Part shown: piece after piece, positions 21,246-31,820 of the stretch
How the letters are laid out: each line of letters starts with the position of its first letter
Position numbering within the stretch: position 1 is the first letter of the stretch
Assembly (NCBI RefSeq): GCF_001411555.2
Contig: NC_049901.1
Location: 34,730,838-34,794,837, forward strand
DNA length: 64,000 nt
Direction: 5' to 3'
From: Juglans regia
Lineage: Eukaryota; Streptophyta; Magnoliopsida; Fagales; Juglandaceae
Translations under genes and position numbers: made by a program
Notes under the pieces: generated by a model
Seen by the model: the letters and a program-made list of their open reading frames with translations, nothing else
Database searches by the model: none
Told to the model about the DNA's origin: nothing

Positions 21246-22618
21246 TCCTCGACACCATACATGATTTGAGCTGTTAATAGTTACCTCAGCATTAAAATAA
21301 AAATTCTCACACTTACCATCTTTCTTAAAAAACACAACTACATATACTACAATTCTGCTTATATCCTCCAAATAATGTGGCCCCTCAATATTTATTACAC
21401 ATTCTTCATTTCCCTTTAGTTGGACATCATCATCCTCCCTCTTAACAATTTCATTTTCTAAAAGTTCTTTCTAATACCATAACCACTTTGGAATCTGATT
21501 TTCTGGCAACATAATGGAATCATAATGTCCCTGTTAAACTAATATCATCATCATCATCAATTTTAAAGTCATGCAACTTAGAATTGAGAGAAAGAATGAG
21601 ACACATACATACCTTCCACAGTAATGAATTTGGCACTTTCTAATTCCAAATGTTCTCATGCATTTTGTCACAGCCTTGCAATTCAATTGTTTCTAGTGAT
21701 CTGATGTGGATTCCTTTGAATTCAAATACTTTTGATGCTTATGCAAATGTTTATTAACGATGTGCATTCCCTAGCATATACTAATCTTACATTTGGTGGA
21801 AGTTCTAAGATTTCTTCAAGTTTCTTGCAATCTAACAAGTTGACGTGATTGAGTGCAACAAATCCTTTGATGCACTTGGGAAGGCTAACAATTTCAGATT
21901 CCGACATATATAAATAATCCAAAGTGGCTGAAGAATGAAACATGGTGAAGAAACTTGATATTGGAAAGAAATTTGATTATGATTGGAAACAATTCTATCG
22001 ATTTAACACTCGTAATGCACTGCTCACCGCATTGCTTGAATTCGTTGGAGGCACCAATTCCTTGAGTTGTTCTTCACTCGATGATATCTCGTCTTCCATT
22101 ATTGTATACTCAATAAGCAGAACGGATTTTCTATTATCTCTCACATTCTTTACAAGATTTGTACAACTACCAATACAAAGATCGGATAAATGTTGCAACT
22201 AAAGAATGTTGTTAATTGGGAGATGCATTAGGATTTTGCAATCATCTAGATATAAAAACTCAAGCCCAGTAAGGTTCTCAATGGATAAAGGTAGTTCTTC
22301 TACGAAAGGGCCACCTAGATTCAATGAACTTAAATTTTGTTAAGAAATTACAAGATCAAAAAGCTACCATGCATTTTTAAGATAATGAGTCTATTTTCGT
22401 GAAAATTGGATGGCAATTAAGATTGTAGCAAATATTCAAACCAATCAAATACTCTTAACTCGTTGAAGAGATAATTAGATTTACTTGAAAAACTTGCATT
22501 ACAATTGATAAACACCCTAAATCTTTTCATTTGTACAAATGCTTCGGAACTCAACATAATGATCACGTCTTCACCTTTGGGAATTTCTATTATTATGCCT
22601 TCAATTTTTTTGATACGT
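21246..22618 (-). pseudogene. TIR-NBS-LRR (TNL) gene, LRR and C-terminal part, dead
   Basis: Reading on the minus strand from 22618: KKIEGIIIEIPKGEDV, AFVQMKRFRVFINCNA, NYLFNELRVFDWFEY, LPSNFHENRLIILKMHGS, LSDLCIGSCTNLVKNV, LPKCIKGFVALNHVNLLDC and LEEILELPPNVRLVYARECT. Then come MLPENQIPKWL (near 21500) and a C-terminal jelly-roll-like stretch, NIEGPHYLEDISRIVVYVVV. This is the order of leucine-rich repeats and post-LRR domain in TNL immune receptors (N-like). Several frameshifts, stops and deletions are present, and the TIR and NB-ARC exons are absent. Confidence 0.7.
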
Positions 22619-24211
22619 TACTTTGAAAAAAGTAGCACTCTATTAAATACTAAATAGTCACATTATAAAAAGTCAGCTTGTCTTTTTCCCAACTAAAGTA
22701 CATTAACACCTTTTCAAAAAAAAAAAAAAAAACGCTAACTACACGGTATGAACTAACGAAAATAAGAGAAATTTATAAATAATAGTAAAATTATTTAAAT
22801 TATGATATTTTATAGAATTTTGAGAAATAAGAAAGAAAAAATTGAATAAAAATATTATAAAGTTATAATATTGTTATACTATTATTTTTTAATATTATTT
22901 TTGTTTTGAGATTTGAAAAAATTGAATTATTTTTTATATTTTGTTTAGAAATTTAAAAAAATTTTAATGATTAAGTAATAATTAGATAAAAAAATTAAAA
23001 ATTAAAAATTAAAAACTGTATATTTGAATGGTATTTAGATTTGATGACATGAAATAGGATGAGATGAAACCATCTCAACATCCCAACAACCCCTTAGATA
23101 TGAAACTCATTTTGATTTAAAGGGTATATTTTTTTTTTTCTAAGCAGATTTAAAGGGTATATATATGTGTGTATTCATTTAGGTACAACTTCATAAGTCA
23201 ATGTTAATGATACATACATAGTCTTACAATTTTACTTATAAAACGCATTCTATTAGTTAATTTCTTTTGAAATTCAAATTTTAAATTTTAAATTTCATGA
23301 TTTTCAACGTATCAATAACTGACATGTGGATAAATAAATTTTTTACAAATTTTTATTAAGTAAATTTAGCATTTTCCATAAATATATATATATATTTATA
23401 TTATATGCTATCTACCCAGACAACGTTAAGCAACATTGAGTTTGCTTACAAATAAGTTTCTTCGAGTATTTATATATTGATATTCATATAACTAGAATTC
23501 TGCTTGAAGGAAGGAAAGGTTCTCTCTTTTGGCACCCCTGAAACTGGATATTCATATTCATATTCATATTCCCAACGGACAGTTGAATGCATTAAGTTCA
23601 ACTACTTTTCTCATAGTTATGTTAGATGATGAGATTAGAGATCGAGTATTATTTTGTTTTGTGTTCTAATTTCCAAAGGACACATAAGGATGGAGTATTA
23701 TGCTTATCTTGTTATATGTTTGTCTTTATGTGCTTGTCATGATATTGAGTGTTGCTTTTCATTGAGTTCTTCCCTGTTTTATTATTTGCACTCTGATGCA
23801 ATTTTGTCAAAGATTCAAAGTGATGGCTTACATTATTTCATTCTTATATGAAATAATTTCCTAATGTTTGATGCTACATCATGGATATTGATGAAAGAAT
23901 AATGAACATTTTTTTTTTTAAATGTGGTCACTAGCTAGCCTTGACTTCAACTCATGCAGCATGAGTTGGCGGTCTTTCCACATTAATTTTACCGCACAAG
24001 TCAATGATGACAACAACGCGCAAACCACCCTCTCCCTCCCTCCCTCTTTAGCTGCAATCTCTTTTAAACATCAGTCTCACTTGTTAATCCTCAATTTGAG
24101 TGTCTAAACCGACATACACTTCACATGGCAGCACCAACAAGTTTCCTGATGCTTTATTTTGTGTGCGGGTTTAGCATTGCCTTGGCAGCAACTCCCAACA
24201 TTACCATGGAT
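22619..24211. other. AT-rich intergenic sequence with a MITE
   Basis: There is a poly-A run near 22718-22736, a MITE-like unit at about 22780-23098, short (TA)n near 23382-23396 and (TTCATA)n near 23547-23570. Frames such as 23654-23851 match no known family. I see nothing else. Confidence 0.5.
22780..23098. repeat. AT-rich MITE
   Basis: The unit ends with 'TGAATGGTATTTAGATTTGA', then a 'GGATGAGATGAAACCATC' block and 'CAACAACCCCTTAG'. Related AT-rich units are at 25240-25410, 29835-29969 joined to 35005-35190, and 41655-42250. All share 'tttataatatttt', 'atattaaaaaattat' and 'ggttgtttgga'-like ends, so this is one dispersed MITE family. Confidence 0.5.
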
Positions 24212-24390
24212 TAGGGGTGGGCAGCGGGGCCCCGCCCCCGCTGCCCCGGCCCGGTTCCGCCCCGCACCCGTGCGGCGGGGCGGACCACCCCGTCCGCCCG
24301 AGATCGGTAGGTCACCGCCCATCAGGGGCTCTATCACGGGGCCGGGTCGGGATGGGGTCACACAGCCACATATACCCGCCCCGCATCCAT
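24212..24390. repeat. GC-rich left subterminal region of the hAT
   Basis: Dense short GC-rich repeats with mirrored 'GGGGCCCCGCCCCCG' and 'CCGTGCGGCGGGGCGG' phrases. In hAT elements such motifs bind transposase. The frames covering it are proline/arginine artefacts. Confidence 0.6.
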
Positions 24391-24414
24391 ATATATATAA
24401 AAAATATATATATA

Positions 24415-24499
24415 TATACGCATGAAACGACGTCGTTTCATGCGTATATATTTTTTTTTAAAACCCAGGCATGAAACGACGTCGTTTCATGCCTGGGTT
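24415..24499. repeat. two perfect long palindromes with the same core
   Basis: A 34-bp perfect palindrome (24415-24448) and a 38-bp perfect palindrome (24462-24499) share the 22-bp core centred on GAAACGACGTCGTTTC. They differ in their outer arms (TATACGC... versus AACCCAGGC...). They lie about 200 bp inside the left end of the hAT. Confidence 0.85.
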
Positions 24500-24952
24500 A
24501 ATTAGCCCCCCCCGATTCCCTCCCTCGGCCTCGCTCACTCTCAGACCCTCACTTCTCTCATCTCTGTCTCTCCGCTCAACCCTCCCTCTCTCTAAGTCTG
24601 AGTTTCCGGCGCCGCACCCAGCTACCAGCGGTGGCTTCAACGTCGCCGTGCGCATCCGCCCATCCGGTCCGTTTCTCTGCATCTCACCGAAGATCCGAAT
24701 CCCGAAAGGTTTTTATTTTGTTGTGATTTATATTTTTAATGGAGATTGGAGGAAGGATGGGGTTTATCGGAGATGGAGGATGGGATTTTTGTGAATTGTG
24801 TGCTGTGGAGCTTAGATTGTGCATGTGTTTTGGTTTGAAATTTGAATGAGTCCGTGAAATGCATGTGAATTGTGTTTGATTTCTCATTTCTGTAATTATT
24901 TCGGTTTGGAATCTTTGGATTGAAATTAATTGTGTAATTAATTTGGAATGAA

Positions 24953-25230
24953 ACCCCTAATTTAATTTAGGGCTCAAATCCGAAACCCTAAATTAATTTA
25001 GGGGTTTCAATCTTTGAAACCCCTAAATTAATTTAGGGTTTCGAAACCCTAAATTAATTTAGGGCCCCTAAATTAATTTAGGGGATTCAAAGATTGAAAC
25101 CCCTAAATTAATTTAGGGCTCAAATTAAATTAATTTAGAAACCCCTAAATTAATTTAGGGCTCAATTCCGAAACCCTAAATTAATTTAGGGGATTCAAAG
25201 ATTGAAACCCCTAAATTAATTTAGGGCTCA
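24953..25230. repeat. array of CCCTAAA/TTTAGGG palindromes
   Basis: I count eight perfect copies of CCCTAAATTAATTTAGGG plus two altered ones. They are separated by inverted spacers such as 'TTCAATCTTTGAAAC' and 'GATTCAAAGATTGAAAC'. Each copy is two plant telomere heptamers facing each other around TTAA. It is not a telomere because the heptamers are not in tandem. The array lies in the leader of the hAT. Confidence 0.85.
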
Positions 25231-25239
25231 AATCTTAGA

Positions 25240-25420
25240 ACAAAAATTATATTAAAAAATTATATTCAATCAATTTTTTAATTTTATAATATTTTTCTTA
25301 AACTTTTTATCTCTCATTTTCCAAAATCCAAGCAATTTTACTACCATTCACATCACAGATATACTGAGATATTGATCAAAGTATCCAAACAAGCCCTTAA
25401 TGTTTAAAGAACTCTTAAAT
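25240..25420. repeat. MITE-like AT-rich block inside the hAT
   Basis: 'ATTATATTCAATCAATTTTT', 'TTTATAATATTTTTC', 'CTACCATTCACATCACAG' and the end 'AAACAAGCCCTTA' match the dispersed MITE family seen at 35005-35190 and 41900-42040. It suggests that a MITE landed in the hAT, although the block also continues the palindrome array. Confidence 0.4.
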
Positions 25421-25929
25421 CCTAATTACTTAATGTTTTTCAAACTAGTTTTAAAACCAAACTAATCATTCATAATTAATCAAATTCAGCATTTATCAGA
25501 CTAAGAATTTTCTAAAATCTAAGTACCAACATATATATATATATATGTGTGTGTGTGTGAGAGATAAAATCTAGACCCTTTAATTTGAAATAATAGCTAG
25601 CATTTAAGAAACTCTAACTATAATAATCTATTTAAGAAACTCCAACAAAAATAATCTATTTAACCTTGAGGAATCATCTTTTGATTTGACTATAATATAG
25701 CCGTACGTGAATATCACAACGTACCTATTTTACTTTGGTTCGAAGAAGAAAGCTGATCAAAAGTAAACAAAAGTCACGCATACATATAATTAAATGTGAT
25801 AAATTAAATTCTTATATTAAATTTTTGTTTGAGTTTTATGACATAACTTTTGAGAGATTTAAATGGTATATTCTATAATATTTATTGTTGTCAGTAATTT
25901 TTTCAAATAGTACTAAATATTCAATAAAT

Positions 25930-26077
25930 AGTACCATTACAAGATAAATGAGTATTTTTTACGTATTATTTGCGACAATAAATAACTATTTACAACAAAA
26001 ACAGACTCATTCTGATAAGAAATAATTATTTTCTTATAAAATAACTGATTACAAATAAATAATTTCTTGTAGTAGTG
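25930..26077. mobile_element. possible CACTA-like MITE
   Basis: The right end on the minus strand reads CACTACTACAAGAAATTATT (from 26077). The left end 'CCATTACAAGATAAATGAG' is a weak inverted match. The length is about 150 bp. No clear target duplication. Confidence 0.3.
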
Positions 26078-26344
26078 AGTATACAACCCACGCTTTGTAT
26101 TTTTTTTCCCAATTCAAGCCAGCCTATTTTTTCTCAAACAAATCAACCTCTCTAGCAATCATTTTCTCGATATTTGCATTGATGCCCTTTAAAAATTTTT
26201 GAATTTGGTTGTTTCCTGACATTCAACATTAACCAATGTCTCATTTTATTAATGAAAATGCTCCTTTTCCCTTCTTCCACATTGGATATTACTTTCGTGA
26301 GAATCCAAATAAAGGAAACATCCATATTTTCTTGCCTCATATAG

Positions 26345-26412
26345 TGTATTTGTTAATATACTTTATTAACAACATATAGTGTATTTGTTGTTAATATACT
26401 TTATTACATTTT
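26345..26412. repeat. short direct duplication
   Basis: The 'GTGTATTTGTTAATATACTT' type sequence is repeated twice in tandem (about 26343-26372 and 26380-26410), just upstream of the transposase leader. Confidence 0.5.
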
Positions 26413-26545
26413 ATAACCAAAGTACACAATATATATATATGAATGTAAAGTGATAGTGTGATACTTTTTGTTATTCTACTTTTATTTTATGTTCATTATA
26501 TAGTTATGTTTTCTATTATTTCAGATTTCTTGTTTGCTTTAGTTC

Positions 26546-28805
26546 ATGGATATTCCAGCGGATTCGAGTGCGAGCTCTCCTTTTCAGGCCGAGGGCACCC
26601 CTACCCCTACACCTACACCTACACCTACCCCTCCTACTCATACCCCTACCCCTAGCCCTACGGCACCTTGCCCCGCCCCCAAGCCCAGCAAGAAACCTGC
26701 TTCAATAGTTTGGACTCATTTCACCAAATTAGAGGGTGGTGACTCAAGTAACCCCCAAGCCAAGTGTAACCATTGTGGCAAAATTTATGGATGCCACTAT
26801 AGGAAACATGGCACCTCTCAATTAAAGGTGCACTTAGAAGAGCAATGCAAAAAAAGTCCAATATTAAGATCATTACAAGATAAAAGCCAATCTAGGCTAG
26901 AAGTTGGACTTAAAAAAATGGCGGATGGGACTAGTGGGGGTGCAAGTTTGAGGGGGTATACTAAGTATGATCCCGATGAGTGTAGAAGACATCTAGCTCG
27001 TATGGTCATAATGGACGAGCTACCTTTTCAAATTGTAGACGGGAAAGGGTTCCAGGCGTATTCTCACTACTTGGAACCAAGGTTTAATATTCCCTCTCGC
27101 CACACGGTGGCAAAGGATGTAAAAAAGCATTTTTACATTGAAAAGGAGAAGTTGAGGGGTCAATTGGCAGATCAATTTGTTTGTCTCACCACTGACACTT
27201 GGACATCGATCCAAAATTTTAATTATATGTCTTTGACTGTGCATTTTATTGATTGCCATTGGACATTACACAAGAAAATCATAAAATTTTGTAAAATCAC
27301 CGATCATAAGGGTGAGACAGTTGGGAAGGCCTTGGAGGCTTCAATAAAAGAGTGGGGTTTGAGCCGAGTTGTTACAGTCACAGTCGATAATGCCTCGTCT
27401 AACGATGTTGCATTAGGACATTTGAGAACTTATTTTAGAGAGGCAAATAAGACACTTATGGGTGGTGAGTGTCTGCATGTGAGATGTGCAGCACATATTC
27501 TGAATTTGATTGTAAGTGATGGTTTGAGAGATCTTCATGACTCGATTGCTCGAGTTAGGACTGCTGTGAGATGGGTGAGATCTTCTCCTTCAAGGTTGGA
27601 GAAATTCAAGGTTGCTGCGAGATCTGCGGGTCTAACATCTAAGAAGGGTCTTTGTACTGATATGCCTACACGATGGAACTCAACATTTCTGATGTTAGAG
27701 GCGGCCCAAGAATATAGGCTGGCATTTGCATTATTGGGTGATGAAGACATCCAATATGTAAAATATTTTGATGATCACGGGGGATTGGGGAAACCCGTAG
27801 CTGATGATTGGGAAGTTGTAACTATTTTTGTAGACTTTTTGAGGCTTTTTTACGATATCACCACGAGGCTATCTGGAACTTTGTACCCTACATCCAATGT
27901 TGTATGCCAGCAAATATGTAGGGTAAAAGAAGAATTAGATGACATGGTCGCGGGTGGTCACATTAGGCTGCGGGAGATGGCATTGATTATGAGGTCAAAG
28001 TACGACAAGTATTGGGGAGATTTAACTAGAGCTAATATTTTGTTATATGTAGCTGTCGTATTTGACCCGAGGTATAAGTTGGATGGCATGATATTTGGAT
28101 TGGGCCTTGCGTACGGGCAAGTATGGGCGGAGCTTATTGCAACAAGGGTTCGGGAAACCCTTACTAGATTATTTGATGAGTTTTCCACCTTGCGGGGTGG
28201 TAATATTGCGGCACCTACATCTACCCCCTCAGCCTCAGGCTCACAGTTTCCTGAAGTCGAGAGTGGGAAAAGGCGTAGATTGGAGTGGGGTGAGAGGTAT
28301 GAGCAGGCCCCCTTCCTCCGGACTTCTGTAGAGGCTCAGTCAGAGATAGACAGATACTTAGCAGCAGAGATGCTACCATTTTCACGAGATTTCGATATAT
28401 TAAGTTGGTGGAAGGTGAATGCTGTGAAGTATCCCATCCTTGGAGAGATAGCCCGCTCACTTTTGGCCATCCCTGTTAGCACAGTAGCCTCAGAGTCGGC
28501 CTTTAGCACCGGAGGACGTGTATTAGATTCATTTCGGAGTTCATTAGCTCCTGCCACTGTGGAGGCTTTGATTTGCACCCAGAATTGGATCAAGGGAACT
28601 CCAATTCATGTTCCGGATGTTCTTGAGTATGAGGAGGCCGACGTCGAGGAGGAGGGTGATGATCAATCTGGATCTGGTATTTATTCTAATTTCTTATTTT
28701 CATTTATTTATTTTCATTTAATTGGTATTCATTAATTTCATTTCAAATTTAATACTTATAGTGATACATGAGACGGCGTCTACGGCTACCTCCGATGCAG
28801 TATGA
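26546..28805 (+). CDS. hAT transposase (BED zinc finger, RICESLEEPER/DAYSLEEPER-like)
   Basis: A long open frame starts at ATG 26546. Residues 17-41 are a Thr-Pro repeat from a CCTACA-type tandem repeat. Residues 55-101 form a BED zinc finger (C74, C77, H96, C101). An RNase H-like catalytic core follows: the first Asp in TTDTWTS (about 217), the second in VDNASSND (about 280), then LHVRCAAHILNLIVSDGL and PTRWNSTFLML. The C-terminal hAT dimerisation domain includes LSWWKVNAVKYPILGEIAR and LAIPVSTVASESAFSTGGRV (about 640-695). The frame stays open to 28735, but I prefer a small terminal intron (28677-28761, GTATTT...TTATAG). Exon 2 then adds VIHETASTATSDAV and stops at 28803-28805, giving 724 residues. 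A 'TATTATTTCAG' at about 26524 could be the acceptor of a 5' UTR intron. No stop or frameshift is seen. Its product would act in the nucleus to cut and join hAT ends; the flanking terminal repeats argue for a transposon rather than a domesticated gene. Confidence 0.9.
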
Positions 28806-29282
28806 CTTTTGTATTGGACTCACCATTGCCATGGTTTGCATAATTTCTTCCCTAATTGTTTGTTTATAACTTTTTAATTCTAATTTGTTTTATTTTTAAC
28901 TTATTAATATTTCAGGTTTTTTGACTTATTAACTTTTTTTTTTAACTTATTGATTTTCAGTCTCGCAGCAGTCGCTCAGTGAACTCACAACTACGGCTCC
29001 ACCCCTAAAATTAATTTTCTTAATTTACAATTATTGTAATGTTTCTACAATAGTTAATTATACAATTTGTAATATTTATTTTTTTTAGAAGAGTTTGTAA
29101 TAGTGTAATAGTTTATTAGTTCTCTTAATTTGTATAATTGTAAACTATTTATTGTAGCAGTGTCTTATTGCTTTAGTGATGAATATTACTTAATTATTTA
29201 ATAGTTAAAACTTAATATCTACTTATCAAAAAAAAAATAGTTCTTTTCTGTTTTTAATTTTATATTTTTTTTAATATAAATA
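28806..29282. other. AT-rich 3' part of the hAT
   Basis: Untranslated and non-coding sequence with repeated 'TTTTTAACTTATT' and 'TTGTAATAGT' phrases. No gene. Confidence 0.5.
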
Positions 29283-29567
29283 ATGGGCCCAAAGTGGCCC
29301 AAAACGAATTCTGGGCCCAAAGGGGCCCAAAAACTGATTCTGGGCCATTTATGGCCCAGAAAAAAGTACTGGGCCGGAGGCCCAGTACTCAGTACGGGGG
29401 AGCGGACGGGTGGGGGTCCACCCCCGCACCCCGGGCAGCGGACGGGGGACCCCGCCCCCGCCCATGCGGGGGCGGGGTCCGGGGGAAAAAATCCCCCCCC
29501 CGCATATGCGGGGGCGGGTGGCGGGGGAGGGGTGGCCCCGCCCCGTAGGGGGCGGGTATCACCCCTA
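29283..29567. repeat. GC-rich right subterminal region of the hAT
   Basis: It starts with repeated GGGCCCAAA, TGGCCCA and 'ACTGGGCCGGAGGCCCAGT' motifs (the last is near-palindromic). Many CCCCGCCC/GGGGCGGG inversions follow, ending at TATCACCCCTA. The frames here are Gly/Pro artefacts. Confidence 0.65.
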
Positions 29568-29834
29568 CTATAATCTACAAAATGGACTTCAACCCACAAC
29601 ACGTTTTTCACGAGTTTGAGATTCTTGTGCCAAAGTAGTTAAAAAAAAAAAAAAAAAACTCGAAGTGAAAAGGAAAGAGAAATGATTAATTTACAAATAC
29701 TTTATAATTATTTTATAATTTATATTAAATAGAAAGCAATTTTATAAAATTTTGAAATTTAGTTTTAATGAAAGATATGGTTATATTAATTGATTATAAT
29801 ATATGTTGTAAAATAATTATAAAAGAATCTAAGG

Positions 29835-29969
29835 GGTTGTTTGGAAGATGTGATGATTTCATCTAGTCACTACAACTTTCTCAAACTTCTAAATAAAACA
29901 TAAAAAATAGTTCAACCTTATCAAATCTAAAAATAAAAATAATATTAAAAAATTATGTATAATGTATGG
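29835..29969. repeat. left half of a MITE split by the LARD-like element
   Basis: It starts 'GGGGTTGTTTGGAAGATGTG' and runs to the TATGG duplication. The other half resumes at 35005 and ends near 35190 ('CATTCTCTAAGCATCTCC'). Joined, they make a typical member of the dispersed AT-rich MITE family. Confidence 0.5.
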
Positions 29970-31808
29970 TGTAACACCCGGACCCAATCATGCTCAAATT
30001 TTATTTTATTTTTATTTGTTTATTTTTTTGTTATGTTGAAATGAGTTTTGGTTTTAAGTCTCATAAAACATTATTTTTGTGTAGAAAATATTTTAATAAT
30101 ATTGTTAACTAAAGGAAGTAAACCTATTTTTTTAAGAGAGGAATTTTTCATGGCATATTTCATAAGATTTTTAAAGCAGTCTAAGTATTCTATTAATTTA
30201 TAATACGTTGTCGGTACTTTAGATATTTTAAATATTACTTTTTATTGAGTTCCGTAATTGTCTTAACACTTGCTTGATTAAGTTCTTATTCGGTACGAAT
30301 TCGTTTAGGTGGATATTGATGGTTTTGGGAAAATGAGGATATTTTGGGAATTATGAGAATTTTAGATTTTGAGGAATTAAATAGGTTATTTTAGAAGTTT
30401 AGGATTAAATATCGAAATAAGTGGCTGATTGGAAATTTACGGGAATTACTTGATTATTTTATAGGTGACGTTGTTAATTGTTCGACATTTTGTGGAAAAT
30501 TCTGAAGAGCTAAGAAGTCCAGGTAAGCGAGGTTCCTATGCTAGACTTTGCATTAAAATAAAATGAGCTGAGGTTATTTTTGAAAAATATGCATGTTTTG
30601 TTATGAAAAGAAATTTGAACTACCTCAGTTATTTGTTCTGCATTACTCATGAGATTCTGTTTAAGAAGAAAATATTTTCTGTCATGACTGGTGTAGACAT
30701 GAGCTTATTTTTTACATTATATTTCTGAACTTTGAAAAAGAGAGCGAATATGAAATTTGTGCATAAATTATGTTGTGATATGATTTTGTTCTATTCTGAA
30801 GATTTTGTTCAGTACCCTGTTTGGATAAGACGTGATTTCTGAAAACCTTTGGCATGACTCTTTAATTCTGAATTTGATTTTGTTTCCACTATGTTCAGTT
30901 ACGGCCCTGCCACAGGTGATAATAGTGGCATACGGCCCAACCACGGGTAACAATAGTGGATACGGCCCAACCACGGGTAATAATAGTGGATACGACCCAA
31001 CCACGGGTAATAATAGTGGATACGACCCAACCACGAATAATAATAGTGGATACAGCCCAACCACGGGTAATAATAGTGGATACGGCCCTGCCACGGGTTA
31101 TATTAGTGGTCTCTGTTTTGAGTGCACACCTTGGTGACAGAGTGATTTATGTTCTGCTTGGCTATCCGCAGATGCACAACCCTACCACGGGGGTTATACA
31201 TGGTCTCTGTTCTGATATGATGTTCTGATGATGATGATGATCATTTATGCTATGCCAAAGAATACTTTTGACTGAAATTATTTCTAAATCTTCGCTCTGA
31301 TATTTCGATAACATGTTTTGCTTCCGCACTCTGAAAATGAAAATGTTTTGTTCTGCATTCTGATTTCTGTAAATGCTCATATTTACACACTAGTATATGT
31401 CCTCTGCTTACTGAGTTGTTGATAACTCACCCCTAATCTCCATATATTTTTCAGATAATTTTGATGGTTCAGCTGGAAAACAAGAGTAGAAAGTTTAGCA
31501 ATGTGTGATGATCGTAGTGGAATAAGTGCCTGAGGGTACAAATGTTTATTTGAGGGTCGTAGTTAGTAAACTGATTTATTTTTCAAGTATTTGATTTGAT
31601 GAGTTGAGGATGTCTTCGAGTTTTTGGAGAATTTCTAATTTATGTTATTGGAGATTTCTTTATTATCACCATGGATGAACTTAGATTTTTGGATTGATTA
31701 AGTGGATTAATATTTTATGAAATTTTCAGGATTTTATAGTTGTGTTATTTAAGTTAATTTTAAGTATTAAGAGCTAACTTTTCGGACCTCCGGGAATGTG
31801 GCGTTACA
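29970..31808 (+). repeat. 5' LTR of the LARD-like element
   Basis: 1839 bp, TG...CA ends. It differs from the 3' LTR by scattered substitutions, small indels and one extra 30-bp tandem unit. By eye the two are a few percent different, so the insertion is fairly young. It includes seven 30-bp tandem units at 30899-31109. Confidence 0.92.
30899..31109 (+). repeat. 30-bp tandem repeat in the 5' LTR, 7 units
   Basis: The units follow the pattern TACGGCCCAACCACGGGTAA plus TAATAGTGGA. The first and last units have the variant GGCCCTGCCAC. The 3' LTR has only six units. Because 30 is a multiple of 3, the repeat gives open frames on both strands (Tyr-Gly-Pro-Thr-Thr type), which should not be taken for proteins. 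Confidence 0.9.
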
Positions 31809-31810
31809 GT

Positions 31811-31820
31811 TGGTATCAGA
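31811..31820 (+). other. primer binding site, tRNA-iMet type
   Basis: TGGTATCAGA lies two bases after the 5' LTR. The match to initiator tRNA-Met breaks at the next bases (GAC instead of GCC). Confidence 0.85.

Larger units (their letters stand above)
24212..29567 (+). mobile_element. hAT element with complete-looking transposase
   Basis: The left end TAGGGGTGGGCAGCGGGG (24212) and right end ...TATCACCCCTA (29567) share the terminal TAGGGGTG. Both ends have strongly GC-rich subterminal regions (24212-24390 and 29283-29567) set in AT-rich DNA, as in many plant hAT elements. Between them lie a leader with palindromes, the transposase gene 26546-28805 and an AT-rich tail. The 8-bp flanks (CCATGGAT and CTATAATC) do not match, so the duplication has decayed or the ends are slightly off. 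Confidence 0.75.

Noticed and set aside
24953..25230. Interstitial telomere
   Set aside because: The heptamers are in face-to-face pairs with spacers, not in tandem, and lie inside a hAT element.
24212..29567. Perfect 8-bp target duplication for the large hAT
   Set aside because: The adjacent octamers CCATGGAT and CTATAATC do not match, so I do not claim one.
29219..29619. Gly/Pro-rich frames on both strands
   Set aside because: They follow the GC-rich subterminal repeats of the hAT.
30899..31109. Regular 30-bp repeats that could look like a CRISPR-type array or a repeat protein
   Set aside because: Units are directly adjacent with no spacers, lie inside an LTR, and give frames only because the unit length is a multiple of 3.
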